Assembly: GCA_003971905.1 (NCBI GenBank)
Contig: RSEE01000004.1
Location: forward strand, 1,116,001-1,180,000
DNA from: Moniliella sp. 'wahieum'
Taxonomy: Eukaryota; Basidiomycota; Moniliellomycetes; Moniliellales; Moniliellaceae
Length of the DNA: 64,000 bases
Direction of reading: 5' to 3'
Within the stretch, counting starts at the first letter, position 1; every line of letters begins with the position of its first letter. The translations under genes and the position numbers were made by a program. Below the pieces are notes generated by a model. The model had not been told where the DNA came from. It worked only from the letters and a program-made list of their open reading frames with translations, and did no database searches. This document shows positions 32,623 to 44,401 of this stretch, piece after piece.

Positions 32623-33843
32623 TCAAAGGCCTAAAGGCCTAAAGCGATTAGCGCGTAAAGGGGCGATGCGTATAGTGCACTTAAATGGGCTAAGGTTAGC
32701 GTAAGTTGAGCGCTAATCAAGAGCATTGACCGAAACATGAGGCTGCACCACCCAGAAAGCTCAGAACCGCGGTTCAGATTCGCAGGCCTCAGATCTCGGA
32801 TCTCAGACATGGGTGGCGGCTGGGCCTCAGCGGTCAGGCTCTCAGACTGCGCTGGTACTGTGTTGCCGACGGGTGAGGTGAACTGTCTGAATATCTAGAT
32901 CGGAGCGTGTAGCACTAACGCCGCAACAGCGCGGCGGCAGTCACCATGCACGAGGTATGCCGCCGGTGTCCGCAGGCTCAGCCGCTAGCAGTGCAGCGCA
33001 GCGTATGTACAAGTATGCACGGACCAGCGTGCATCATGCATCACTAACCCTGCCATTGGCACCCAACCTCCCTTCTGAGATCTGACTGAGGACAGAAGAG
33101 GCGTTCCATGTCCGTGGATGCCACACTCTAGTAACGCGTGGTGCATCACGCGTCACGTACTGCGTGGGTAGTCGTGGGCAGGGAGAAATGGACAAATCGA
33201 TGCCGGAACTGTCATGGTGCCTTTCGTGCAGCCCCCCGCAGTGTATGTATGTCTGATCGTTTATACTGAGTGCACCAATCAATCAGATGGTCTGAGACTG
33301 GTGAGCCGGTAGAATCCGGTGAGATCGAGGCGAACGTAGCCTCCATCCATTCATTGGCCATCGATGGGACGGGTGTGAAGCTGTGAAGAATATTGCATGA
33401 GAGCGTTGGGTGGCCAATTCAGACGCTGTTTCGGCGTACCTGGCCGAGTTTTGGCAATACGCAAGGCTTGCCTGCGCCTTGTCCTCCAGAGAAAGAAGAC
33501 TGGGCATTTGCCCTGCTCCTTGCTTAGTTTACCCGCGGACCCTCTCACTCCCATCGGGTTCACCGGAACCGGCGCTCGGGCCATTGCCTACCACTGCGCC
33601 CGCAACGAATGGTGCGATCTGGGAGGGCCCGATGCACCTGATGCCTGATGCCTGACCTGAACCTGAAAAGCTTGACGCCTGAATATGGAAGCGCTGGCCC
33701 ATGGAGTTACAGGGCATGTGGTACACGCGCTGCCAGGGTGCTGCTGGGGCGCTCTTGAAGAGCTTGAAGCTTGACTAGTGGCTAGTGACTGTACCCGAAC
33801 GGAGGCTCTTCGCTCTAAACCTATACCTGCATCCTGTGTCGGG

Positions 33844-33850
33844 TATATAA
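33844..33850 (+). promoter_or_regulatory. TATA box of alcohol dehydrogenase gene
   Basis: TATATAA lies 79 bp upstream of the alcohol dehydrogenase ATG, a typical distance for a strongly expressed fungal gene. A pyrimidine-rich stretch follows it. Confidence 0.65.
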
Positions 33851-33928
33851 AGCGACTAAGATGTCGTTCGACCACATCTTTCTACCCACGTCCACCCACC
33901 CCTGCCTGTTCCATCTTCCTGTTCAGCT

Positions 33929-35087
33929 ATGACCGCCGATATCCGCGAGACTCAACTCGACGTGCCCCAGGTCGCCACCAAAGCCGTCTTCTCGAAGAAG
34001 GGTGGCCCCATTGAGTTCGTCAAGTACGACCCTGCGGCCATCCAGCTTAAGGAAGGTGAGATTCTGGTGCGCATCACTTACACGGGCGTCTGCCACACGT
34101 ACGTATACTTCTCCTTCCCCTGCATTGTCGCGCAATGTGCTGACGACTCTTCTAAAGCGACCTGCATGCCATGCTTGGAGACTGGCCCCTCGCCACCAAG
34201 CTGGAATCAACGGGCCAGCCTCTTGTTGGTGGCCACGAAGGTGCGGGTGTGGTAGTCAAGCTCGGGACTGGCTCCGATCAGTGGGTCAAGAAGGGCGACC
34301 GTGTTGGTATCAAGTGGGTCGCAGATGCTTGCCTCAACTGTGACTACTGCCGCGTCGGCTACGAGTCGACCTGCATTCACCTCGAGAACTCTGGGTACAC
34401 TGTGGATGGTACGTTCCAGCAGTACGTTGTCTCGACGGCCAAGTACGTGACCAAGATTCCCGACAAGCTCGCCCTCGTCGATGCTGCACCCATCCTTTGC
34501 GCTGGTGTCACCATTTACCGGGCACTGAAGGAGGCGAACCTTGAGCCTGGACAGTGGGTTGTTCTGCCGGGTGCTGGTGGTGGTTTGGGCCACTTGGGTG
34601 TGCAGTACGCCGCAGCCTTGGGTACCGTGTCATTGCGGTTGACACGGGCGCGGAGAAGAAGGCGTTGGTCGAGAAGTTGGGCGCAGACGCCTGGATCGAC
34701 TTCAAAGAGTCGAAGGACATTGTCGGCGATGTCAAGGCACTTACGGATGGCCTCGGTGCTCATGCGGCGGTTGTTGCTGCCGCTAGTGACTCGGCTTATA
34801 CCCAGGGCCTCGCTTATATTCGGCCGCGTGGCACTCTTGTCACTGTGGGTATGCCGCCTGGCACGGTGATTAAGGCGGATGTGTTTGACACGACTGTCAC
34901 CGCCAAGAAGATTGTCGGCTCGATTGTGGGCAACCGGCAGGACGCCCTCGACTCGCTTGCCCTGGCGGAGCGGGGCAAGGTTAAGGTGATCTACCAACTC
35001 AAGGGGCTGTCGGAACTCAACCAAGTCTACGACGACATGCACCATGGCAAGCTTGCTGGCCGTATCGTACTCGACGTCGACAAGTAA
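33929..35087 (+). CDS. ADH1: Zinc-dependent alcohol dehydrogenase (ADH1-like)
   Basis: Cytosolic NAD-dependent enzyme interconverting ethanol and acetaldehyde. The ATG at 33929 opens MTADIRETQLDVPQVATKAV. Catalytic zinc ligands are Cys in GVCHTDLH and His in GGHEGAG. Structural zinc Cys residues lie in CLNCDYCRVGYESTC. The Rossmann motif is GAGGGLGHLGVQYA, followed by YRVIAVDTGAEKKALVEKLG with the NAD-selecting Asp. Later come VKALTDGLGAHAAVV, RPRGTLVTVGMPPG and VGSIVGNRQDALDSLALAER, and the end is GRIVLDVDK at 35087. One 59-nt intron (34099-34157, GTACGT...CTGAC...AAAG) splits GVCHT from DLHAM. One C is missing in ALGYRV near 34622. Length of about 355 residues fits yeast-type tetrameric ADH. 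The TATA box and high conservation suggest strong expression. Confidence 0.95.
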
Positions 35088-36328
35088 ATGCCTCTCGACA
35101 AGGAAGAAACGCCTAGGGGTTTCCCAACTCGCGTATGTTGTTGATAGATATGAAGCAAGCCGTCCGTTCATCATGCATTTTGCGTACAGTTTCGTAAGAC
35201 GTTGCCCCCCCCCCCCCCCGACAGCTGTAATCACCAGTGCGGCTGTGCTGTTATTTGAACAAGGTAGAAGAATGTGTCTGGAGCCACAAGTACTACTGAA
35301 ATGGGTGCATCTGTGAAGGGAATACGTTTGCGGAATGGTATACGTGCTGGTCTCGAGGTGCGATGCACCTGTTGGGCACACTGGGACGGCTGAATGCGCC
35401 CAGCATATACGGCGTGGCTGCGCTGGCTCACAACTTGCGTGGCCCAAGCGCAGGTATGGAGGCACCATATATGACGTCAGATTCAGATGGCATGCATGAC
35501 ACAGAGCTACTGCGGCGGCCATCGATCACTCGACCACCGCTCGCAAATCACAAGTCGCTTGCCGTCACGCGTCAGCGTTAGCATCAAGCTTCAAGCCAAG
35601 CTCTGAAGGATCTGGAGCTTGAGTTCAATAAGCTTGAAGCTTGAAGCTTGAAGTGAGGCTCATCGACATCGCGCTGCGGAACCGGGCATATGGTCACAGT
35701 GCGGGGTTGTGGGGTGGATGGGAATGGGGGCTGCCAGGCTGGGTGTGGCTGGGCGGCTGATGTATGCATGATGCCGGGACAGGGGACTGACGGAGGCGGC
35801 GGCGCGCAGATGTCCGGCCGGACGCGGTAGCATGCACGATGTCAAGGCCCGACGTGGCACAGCTAGTGCATGGACAGGGATTGCGCATTGCCACCGACAG
35901 ACACTTACCGAGTCGCTGTCGCGCTAGTCGGTGGGTCCTGCAAGCCCCTGCAGGCTCCTGCACGGGGGGCAAGGTGCCAGCCGGCGGGAGGCAGGGGCTG
36001 GTGCCAGCCGACGAGAAGCGAGCAAACAAGAAAGCTAGTCGCTTGCTGTTTCCCCTTTCAGCTGAACGAGCGCTCGTTCAGCGCCGATAGTTCGACCTGT
36101 TCGACTGCCGAATTTCTGTGCCGTGGGATAAATACGAGAAGTGGATCTCTTGGGCGTCATCGACATCGCGGGCGACCTGGCAGGCAGGGCAGTAGGCTCC
36201 TTCTCATCATACCAGCGGGCAAGTGGGTATTGTCTGCTGTCTACCACCGTGGCAACCATACAGCAGCCTCCTGCACCCTCACCGCTGTCCCCGCTGTTCT
36301 CCTCTGCCGTTTGTGTACAGTATCCGTT
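35088..36328. other. Intergenic DNA
   Basis: No gene recognised. A run of 15 C residues lies at 35205-35219. AGCTTGA heptads (TTGAAGCTTGAAGC) lie at about 35631-35652, and GTCACGCGTCAGCG at about 35567-35580. An inverted GAACGAGCGCTCGTTC palindrome lies at 36064-36079. Confidence 0.45.
36064..36079. repeat. Perfect 16-bp palindrome
   Basis: GAACGAGCGCTCGTTC is fully self-complementary. It lies about 250 bp upstream of the RING-protein start and could be a dimer binding site or chance; its core AGCGCT resembles the heptad tetramers. Confidence 0.6.
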
Positions 36329-38142
36329 ATGCCGTCCCAGGCCATCTCGTTGTACCCACTCCTGGCCATGACACCGTCCAGTGGACCGGCTGGACCGCGT
36401 TCACCACCCTTCTTGCACCCAGCAGCATCGCCAGCACGTCCAGCTTTGCAGACCCTGCCTCCAATTCCAGGGAAGATCAAGCTTCTCAACACGAGATGCA
36501 AAACTTCCGCCAATCAAGATGCACATCCCGACGAGGAGAATGAGCACGCCTTGGACACGTCAGTCCCTCGCCCCTTGGGTCCCCGACGGCGGACGGTGCC
36601 CTCAGTTGCCTACCCTGAGCGTCTTCGTCCCTTGGGCCGCCTTGAACGTGCCCCGCAAACCTCGCCTTCAAACTCCCAACTTGCTCATGAATCCAACCGT
36701 TGGCGTCGCAGCAGTGCCAGTGCTACACCCTCCGACAACGAGGTGGTGCAAAGCCCCGAACACGAGCCTCCTATTGAGGATCCGTTGCCCGATCAAGTAT
36801 CTGACCCATCACTCCCTCGACCGGTGTGCTCGATTTGTGGGGATGCCCGCGGGCATATGGTCTACTGAAGAACTGCGATCATCCATTCTGTGCATCCTGC
36901 CTTCGCCAATGGCGGCAGCAAGGCACCACTTCGGATCAAGACGAGCTCACGAGCAACTTTAAGTGTTGCCCACTTTGTCGCACCCAGTCCCTGATCTCTG
37001 TTCGCTCCCCTGACTTTTTGGTTGGACAAGCCAAGATGGATCGGATCGATGCGCGATGACACCCAAGAAAGGAATTCCGTGTCGATACTTTACCAAGTCA
37101 CTTCGCTCGTCCCAAGGGCCCTTTTGCCCCTTGGGCGATGATGCTTCTACCTGCACAAAATTGGGCCAGGCCACTTCCGATTCGGTCTGAGTGTTGACGA
37201 AATGCAAGCCAAATCACGGGCACGACAAAGAGTGGCGGCCAACCGTTCCGATCCTCCATCGGAGGATGAGGCGTCGGACACAGAATCCATCTCTTCCATA
37301 CATCCTCAGTTGCCGGACAGGCACGACCTACCACTCTGCATCGATTTGGTTCTGTTGGCCGTGCTCGGACCCGGTTCGGTGGGTCTGGGTTGGGGTTGAC
37401 TCCCATGGAGCAGTCGCCTTCCATTTCCCCAGCACCCAGTGTGGCTTCCCCACGCGCCTCTCCTGGTCCCGGCGACGGACCAGGCCGACGGTTGTCTTTT
37501 GGGACTTCGGTCTTGGCCTCATCCGGTTCACTTTCCCCCGTTTTGCATACTGGATCCGGCCCGATGGAGCGGCGGGGCTCCATTGCTGCTGCTGCTGCTG
37601 CCGCTCGGCGCCAACGGGAAAGCCGACAAGGCTCGCTGCCGGCCGTGTCCCCCCGCCTCACCCGGGCCGGGTGATGCACTGAGCCGGAGATCATCCTTTG
37701 GCGCTTCGGCATATGCGTCCCGTTCTCGGGCCACCTCACCGGTGCCCTCTGCCCCTCATTTGGTGGGGTCCGGATCCAAGGAACGGCGAGGTTCGATCGC
37801 GGCAGCTGCAGCAGCTGCGCGGCGCCAACGGGAAGCGCGGTCGTCCATGTCGTCAGGGAAAAGTGGGGCCTTGGGGGTTATCGGTGGACTGGCGCCGCTC
37901 TCCGAAGCCCAGCTTCCTTCTTCCCTCGCTTCGAGCAATGGGCTGACCAGTCGACGCGCCTCGCTCGCGGCAGCTGCGATTGCGGCGGGGACGAATCCCG
38001 GGTCGAAAGATCCGAGAGCGTTGGTGCGCAGTCTTCACACCACCCTGCGCCTCCGTCGACGATACCTTCCACATCTGCTATTGATTCGGCCTCGTCAGGC
38101 TCCTCACGCACGCCCTCACCTGCATCCCAACACAGCTACTAG
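36329..38142 (+). CDS. RING + CCCH zinc-finger protein, makorin-like E3 ubiquitin ligase
   Basis: The N-terminus (ATG 36329, or 36368) is Ser/Pro-rich. A C3HC4 RING follows at about 36820-36990: CSIC, then KNCDHPFCASCLRQW, then CCPLC. Next is GIPCRYFTKSLRSSQGPFCP leading to CPLGDDCFYLH, a C-x5-C-x3-H finger as in makorins. RING plus this finger fits makorin-type E3 ligases. The C-terminal third is low in complexity and contains a tandem duplication of about 80 residues. Each copy has RR[LS]SFG near its start and ERRGSIAAAAAAARRQRE near its end; a third RRASLAAAA follows. All five RRxS sites match basophilic kinase consensus (PKA type). The end is taken as PSPASQHSY at 38142. Several single-base frame changes occur. 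Family-level call is good; function is inferred. Confidence 0.72.
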
Positions 38143-39532
38143 TAGACTGGTCTGGATGCGACGTTTGGTTGAGCATTCATACCCACCAGGTGTACCCGCT
38201 AATTCCTTCTCTCCATCATGAGAATCATATGGTTATTCACATAAAATACGATGCATGATGCATCGGTTGGATGTGCTTCTTCTGGGTCAAGTGCTGGTAG
38301 CAACGTGAAAACATGTACAGAAGATGTGTGTTGATGTTGTTAAAACGATAGCATCAGGGGTGCAGGCGTTTGTTGGTTCCATTTATGGGCCAAGGTGGGG
38401 TTGGGTGCGCCGTCATTCTTTGATGGGCTCATTAATTGACGAGCTAGCGCAGGAGCCGGGCACGGGTATTGCTACACCTCTCGTCGCAAAGAGGATGTCA
38501 CTGCCGCCAAACATGGTTTGATCAATGCGTGGTGGAGATCACACATGTACAGCGCAGGGGGGTTCGCGCATGCAATCCATAATCCCCAAAACCGACAGAG
38601 AGAAGATGTGGTGTGGCATGCACGAGGCGCAGGAAGGGTCTAAGAGAGGGACGAGATCAGACCGTCGGTAGCCTGCACTCACGGCCAGTCAGTTCTACCT
38701 CTATATCGGGCTGCAGAAGATGACCATCACTGCACGGCGCATGTTGGGCTGCATGGCGGTGTTTCCGCTGTCCGCACAAGGTGGACCAGCCACCTAGTAA
38801 AAGACAATGCAAAAATGCACCCAGGATGCCCGACTGGGAAGCGGAGGCTGGGCACGTCGCCCTGGTCCGGGTGAGTAGAAAGCGAGGGAGGCGAGAGAGG
38901 CGGTAGTAAGAAGGAAAGGCCATGCGAGCGGGCAATAAGGGGGACTGCTGCGTACATGCGCGCGTGGCTTTGCCCGATCCACATCACGTGATGTGACAGT
39001 CGCCGATCCGATCTCAGCGCCTCGGCAGACTCGGCGTGCGGGGACTTTGTTGGGGCGACGTGGAGCGTTTTGAAAAACGGAAACGCGCTGAGGCTGAGGC
39101 TCAGCGCCCAGACTGAGCAGCTGGTAGGTGGCACCCGGTGGCACTTCGTGGCACTTGGGGCATGGTCTTGCCCGCGACGCGCGTTTCACACGCCTAGTGC
39201 GAGTATGCACACTTTGGGGCACAGTGGCTTGGTGCTGGCTGCCCAGATGGCCTTAAACCGGCAAGGGCGCGCGACGGGTGATCCATGGATGATGTGGGCG
39301 GCACCTGAGCTTTGCATGGGGCTCGCATCGGTGATGCTCGATGCATGATGCGCCGCATGCGGGCTCTGGCTCAGTCTTGGGCTCAAGCAGCAAGTGTGGG
39401 CCGCAAGGTTGAACGTTGCAGACGTTGAAGACGTTGAAGCTTCACGCCCTGTCGTCCTGTTCTCCTCGAGCCCCCACCACCACTCCGCTTTGCCCTGTCC
39501 ATCCTTCTCCCGGCCCTCGTGCAGGTGTGATC
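38143..39532. other. Intergenic DNA
   Basis: No gene recognised. It contains ATGCATGATGCATC near 38252-38265, GCTGAGGCTGAGGCTCAGCGC near 39088-39108, GATGCATGATGCG near 39340-39352 and a mix of TTGAACGTTG and GACGTTGAAG units at 39408-39440, all of the heptad type. Confidence 0.45.
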
Positions 39533-41768
39533 ATGGTCGCCACGATTGACCTCCTTATTCTGGGAGGGCTGGGCCTGCTCACTGTTCTTTTCCTCTTCCG
39601 AGGCGTTATCTTGGCTCCTCCCGACCCTCGGCTGCCGACAAGTTTGCCCAGGCTGACGACACGGAAGCAACCGACTTTGTTACCAGCCTCCAGTCCCAGG
39701 TGCGTTGTCCTGCCTGCCCTCCCTTTTTTTCTCCCTTGTATGCCTCCTTGCCAGCGGCCCCTAACCTCTTGTGGTTCGTGCGCTCAGAACAAGCAAGTTG
39801 CCATCTTTTTTGGTTCCCAAACCGGCACTGCAGAAGAGTATGCGATCAAGTTTGCCAAAGAGCTCAAGGCCGTTCGGTACTTCGCCCTTGGTCCTCGACC
39901 CTGAAGACACTGACTTCACCAAGCTCGACACTCTTCCGGAGAACTGCATGGTCTTCTTTATGGCCACCTATGGCGAGGGTGAGCCAACGGACAATGCAAC
40001 CCAGTTGATGGAACTTTTGGAAGACGATTCGGCGGAATTTAGCCAAGGCTCTTCTCGAGGGCGTCAAGTACGCTATCTTTGGTCTGGGTAACCGCACCTA
40101 CGAACAGTACAACAAGGTGTCACGCACACTTGACGCCCGTCTCGCTCATTTCGCGCGACCAAGGTGGGCGAGCGTGGCGAAGGTGACGACGACAAGAGTT
40201 TGGAAGAGGACTACCTGGCGTGGAAGGATGACGCGCTGGTGGCGATTGGAAAGGCACTCGAATTGCATGAGGGTGGCGGCGGAGACGTGTCGACTTTGTT
40301 GTCACGGAATCTGACATGCCTGTGGACGACTCCAAGGTGTTCAAGGGCGAGTTGTCGTCTCGTGCGTGACCAAACCAAGGCCGTACATGATGCCAAGAAC
40401 CCGTATGCAGCGTCTATTTCGACCACCTACGAAGTGTTCCCCGACTCGCCCGACCGGTCCTGTGTGCACATGGAGTTTGATCTCGAGGGATCGGGTATCA
40501 ACTACCAACATGGCGATCACCTGCTGTCTGGGCTAACAACCCAGACCATGAGGTGGCACGTCTCACGTATATTTTGGGTCTTTCCGGCAAAGAAGATGTG
40601 AAGATTGATGTCAAGTCGCTTGATCCGACGCTGGCGAAGGTGCCGTTCCCCACGCCTACGACCTACGAAGCTGTGCTGAAATACTACCTCGACATTGGTG
40701 CCAAGGCGGGTCGTCAATCGCTTGTCGTCGTCAAGTTTGCGCCGAACGAGAAGGCGGCAGCGGAGCTGAACCGCATTGCCCAGGACAAGGAATACTACAA
40801 TGCAAAGGTGGGCTTTCTCTTACACTCTTGGTCAAGTCTGCAACTGGTTGCTGGTGACTCGCTTGCAAAGGAAGACGTGGCTAAATCCACGCCGTGGGCA
40901 ATTCCATTTGACCGGATCATCTCTTCGGTCCCTCGTCTGGGTCCCCGCTTTTACTCCATCTCCTCGTCTCCCAAGCTCCATCCGAACAAGGTGCACATCA
41001 CTGCTGTTGTGCTCCGGTACACGCCGACGGCGAGCTCGCCCTCGTCAGGCGGTGGCACACCCATCTGTTACGGGTCTGGCGACCGGTTTCATCAGCCAAT
41101 TGCGCATGGTGGCTCTCAGCCAAACCCCTACGGCCCTGAGGACCCCAAGTTTGGTACACGGTCTATTCGTTCTTGGTCCTAGGAACGCTTATGGTCCCGC
41201 CGGGCCCGGAATGAAAGTCCCGTTCACGTGCGTCGTAGCAATTTCCGCCTGCCCACCAGTCCCAAGGTCCCAGTCATCATGATCGGACCCGGTACCGGTG
41301 TGGCCCGTTCCGTGGGTTTGTGCAAGAGCGTGTCGCGACGGCGCGCAAAGCCAAGGCAAAATACGGCAATGGCGACGCTGCCCTGGCGGACTGGGGCGAC
41401 ATGTGGCTGTTCTATGGCTGCCGCAAGGCCGATGAGGACTTTTTGACAAGACGGAGTGGCCCGAGTACAGTGCTGAATTGGCCGGTAAGCTGCACATGGA
41501 AGTTCTCTGTCACGCGAAAAGTTCAAGCCGGACGGGAGCAAGTTGTATGTGCAGGACTTGATCTGGGCGCAGCGCGAAGCGTTGGCCAAGGCCATCCTGG
41601 AGAAGCGGGCATACATTTACATTTGTGGCGAAGCGAAGGGCATGGCACAAGAAGTGGAAAAGGTGCTGCAGCGCATTCTCGCGAAGCCAAGGGCTCCGAG
41701 GCTGCGGGACTCAAGGAGTACAAGCTGCTCAAAGACCGGTCGCGGCTGCTACTCGACGTGTGTCTTAG
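39533..41768 (+). CDS. NCP1: NADPH-cytochrome P450 reductase
   Basis: Diflavin enzyme of the ER membrane that passes electrons from NADPH through FAD and FMN to P450s. The ATG at 39533 gives an N-terminal anchor ([15 protein letters not shown]). Exon 1 ends TSLQSQ; an 88-nt intron (39700-39787) follows. The FMN domain starts [19 protein letters not shown] and includes [15 protein letters not shown] and [15 protein letters not shown]. The linker/FAD part has [37 protein letters not shown] and the FAD motif [10 protein letters not shown]. The NADPH part has [29 protein letters not shown] and [17 protein letters not shown]. It ends LLLDV-W-S at 41768, the aromatic C-terminus of the family, if one G is restored. 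About ten single-base frame changes occur. The identification is certain; the exact protein needs a polished sequence. Confidence 0.94.
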
Positions 41769-42374
41769 TCCCCGTTCCTGGTCTTTTCTCCGCCATTGGG
41801 TGGTCGGCAGTGGCAGCTGCCCCTCTGTGTGTGGTAGTGGCAAGATTGCCTTGTATGACCATAGCCCATTTGCAACGCCTGTTGATTAACGATGAACAAG
41901 CGCAACATGATGCCGAAAGAGGTCCAGATGGAGAAAACAGGTGTTGGTAGAGGCGGCAACAATGGAAATCAGTATCCCTATAGTCCCGGCCGTGCGCGTT
42001 CTCAGATCTCAGCATCTCAGCACACGCATAACAGAACCAGAAACGCGTCATAGCTCGGTCACTTATTAGCTTCAGTGCCTTCAGCACACCCATCCGCTGA
42101 GAAATGGCGTTGACGTTGATGGTAGCGCGGATGACGTGCTTGGAGCTGGCTATATAAGCTAAGCTAATTATCAGCGCGCGCCGCTGTGAGATCTGAGAAT
42201 GAGATCCCAGGCACTCCAAATCACCGATCGTCACCTGCTTGAACGGATCGGCAAGATATAAGCGCGCATACTCATCGATGATCCCAAAGTATCCGCCCCA
42301 TCGGCTTCTTTTCTAGTGTCTCTTCTCCGTCTTCCCGTTTCTTGTCTCCACCACTCTGCGTCGCACCCATCACC
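41769..42374. other. Intergenic DNA between P450 reductase and sulfide:quinone oxidoreductase
   Basis: No gene recognised. AGATCTCAGCATCTCAGC lies at about 42004-42021 and AGATCTGAGAATGAGATC near 42189-42206; both are heptad-type. A pyrimidine-rich leader precedes the next ATG. Confidence 0.4.
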
Positions 42375-43855
42375 ATGGTTGCCTCTCTCGGTATTGCTCG
42401 CAACGCTGCCCGTCTGCGCTCATCCGGCCGCCCGGCCGGGAGTGCCTGCTGCCCAGCGGACTCTCGCTGCACTCGTCACTGCCCCTCGGCTCTTGCCTAC
42501 GCCGCCGCGTCGAGCGCCGGGGTCTGGCCACCAGCTCTGAAGCAATTGCTGCAGCTAACTGTGACGCCACTGGATCCAAGAAGGCTACAAAGTCGTCGTG
42601 GTTGGCGGTGTACCGCCGGGCAAGATGTAGCCCACATCCGTCCCGGACCCAGACTTTGCTGACTCACCGCTTCGATTCTGGTGATTGATCCGGCCGAGTT
42701 TCACGATTAGCATGGCTGACCTTGGTTGGAGGTGGCGTCCGTACGGCACAACAGGGCCGGCCGGCGTAACACCAAGGACTTGGCTCAGGGAAAGGGATGA
42801 TTGAGTTCCTGTCCGATGCCGTCACCACCTTTCAGCCCGAGGGAACACAGTTCAAACCAAAAGCGGCCTGACGATCGAATATGACCAGCTGGTTGTTGCG
42901 CCTGGGATCAAGACAAACTGGGAGGGCATCGAGGGGTTGCCGGAGGCATTGGCCTCCCCCGAATCTGGGGTGGTCAGTATCTACGGCTATGAAACGACCC
43001 AAAAGGTGTTCCCGGCTATCCAGGCTTTGACCAAGGGCCATGCTATCTTTACTCAGCCTGCGGGTGTAATCAAGTGCGCAGGTGCGCCGCAAAAGATTAT
43101 GTGGATGGCGTACCATGAGTGGAAGAAGCTGGGCCGTCTATCCCAAGACGATCCTAGCAAAGGTGTGCAGGTGAGCTTCTTGACTGGCATGCCCACCATG
43201 TTTTCAGTGCCCGAATACAGCGCAACGCTGGACCAACTCCGTCAGCAGCGCCACGTCGAAGGTCTGTTCAAGACCAACTTGATCAAGATTGACCCCAAGA
43301 CCAAGGTGGCGACCTTTGCTCAGGAAGGCAAGCCCGACCTAGAGCGCGAGTATGACCTGCTCCACGTCTCACCCCCTATGGGACCGCTTGACTTCATCAA
43401 AAACTCGCCTCTGGCCGCTGAACAGGGGATGATTTGTTGACGTGGACCAGGCTACGACCCAGCACAAAAAATACAAGAACGTCTGGTCTCTTGGCGACTC
43501 CTCTTCTTTGCCCACCTCCAAGACGACGGCTGCCATTACAGCTCAGGCGCCTGTGACAGTAGCCAACTTACTCTACAGTGTGTCCAACCCAGGCGCGACG
43601 GAGCTGCCCGCAGCATACGACGGCTACACTTCTTGCCCGCTCATCACGCAGTACGGCAAGGTTCTTTTGGCCGAGTTTAAGTATGGTGGGAAGCCCAAGG
43701 AGACCTTTGGTCGGTTTGTGGACCAAAAGCAGCCTCACTGGCTCTTCTGGTTGCTCAAGCGGGACTTTTTCCCGCGGGTTTACTATTCCTCCATGGTCAA
43801 GGGCACCTGGGCTGGTTCGAAAGGCTGGCTGAACCCTAAGTCGTTGCTGCCCTAG
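42375..43855 (+). CDS. Sulfide:quinone oxidoreductase, mitochondrial (HMT2/SQOR)
   Basis: Flavoprotein of the inner mitochondrial membrane that oxidises sulfide and reduces ubiquinone. The ATG at 42375 starts MVASLGIARNAARLRSSGRP, an Arg/Ala-rich presequence. The FAD motif VVVVGGGTAGQDVAHQL follows (with frame changes near 42590-42630). Then KDLAQGKGMIEFLSDAVTTF, YDQLVVAPGIKTNWEGIEGL and TQPAGVIKCAGAPQK, whose Cys is one of the redox pair. Next are YHEWKKLGRL, FLTGMPTMFSVPEYSATLDQ, VWSLGDSSSLPTSKTTAAI and YDGYTSCPLITQYGKVLLAE, whose Cys is the second. The C-terminus GWLNPKSLLP ends at 43855 after LFWLLKRDFFPRVYY, the membrane-binding part. Frame changes lie near 42450, 42600-42790 and 43430. 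Length is normal. It would detoxify sulfide and feed the respiratory chain. Confidence 0.92.
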
Positions 43856-44401
43856 AAAAAGAGGTAGAACAGGAACAGAAGCTCTAGTGTTTCGCCTCAG
43901 CCTGGATCTTTGTTTGTTCGTAACGATGATACGCAATTGATTTTCTCTCGTTGCTACCTTGCGCCTAATAGATTTTGTGTGCTTCCAGACACGTAGCCTT
44001 TTGTTGGTCAGGCTGCCGTCGGGGTTTCTTCTCCAATGACCTGGAGGGCGGCACGATGAGTTATTGGTGGGTGGAGCCGCGCCTTGAACGTGAGTTCATC
44101 GTTCAACGTTCAACTCTGTTTAACCTGACAATGCCCAAACGAATCTCCGTTAAGGGCTGAGCCTCAGCGCCCTCAGTGCCTCAGCAGGCCTCAGCCTCAG
44201 GCCGGTCTCACGGGTAGTTGCTTCGCTTGCGAGTCCGAGTAAGCGGTAATGATGGCGCGAGCGACACGCGCCCAAACGCGACCCGTTATGATACCGCGTC
44301 AAATTCCAATCCCATTTAAAACGTTTCATTCTCTCCCGGCGCGGTCAGCGCCGACATGGATTCTCATCTCATTTTAACCATCCTCATCACCAGCAACTAC
44401 G
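43856..44401. other. Intergenic DNA
   Basis: No gene recognised. TTGAACGTGAGTTCATCG/TTCAACGTTCAAC units lie at 44085-44113, followed by TGAGCCTCAGCGCCCTCAG-type units at 44158-44200. Confidence 0.4.

Larger units (their letters stand above)
30777..33843. other. Long intergenic stretch with repeats
   Basis: About 3 kb with no recognised gene. A GCGATC run lies at 31772-31795. A three-fold TAATCGA heptad array lies at 32602-32622 and is followed by AAAGGCCT repeated twice. TCAGATCTCGGATCTCAGAC units lie at about 32784-32807, GCTGAGCC-type units near 32820-32850, and GTCACGCGTCACG-like units near 33145-33160. The 31160-31260 stretch has an A-box-like TGGCTAATGGG but no B box. The 126-codon frame at 31609-31989 looks like chance. 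Confidence 0.45.

Noticed and set aside
34515-35522. 335-codon minus-strand open frame
   Set aside because: Antisense of the alcohol dehydrogenase gene, whose plus-strand identity is certain.
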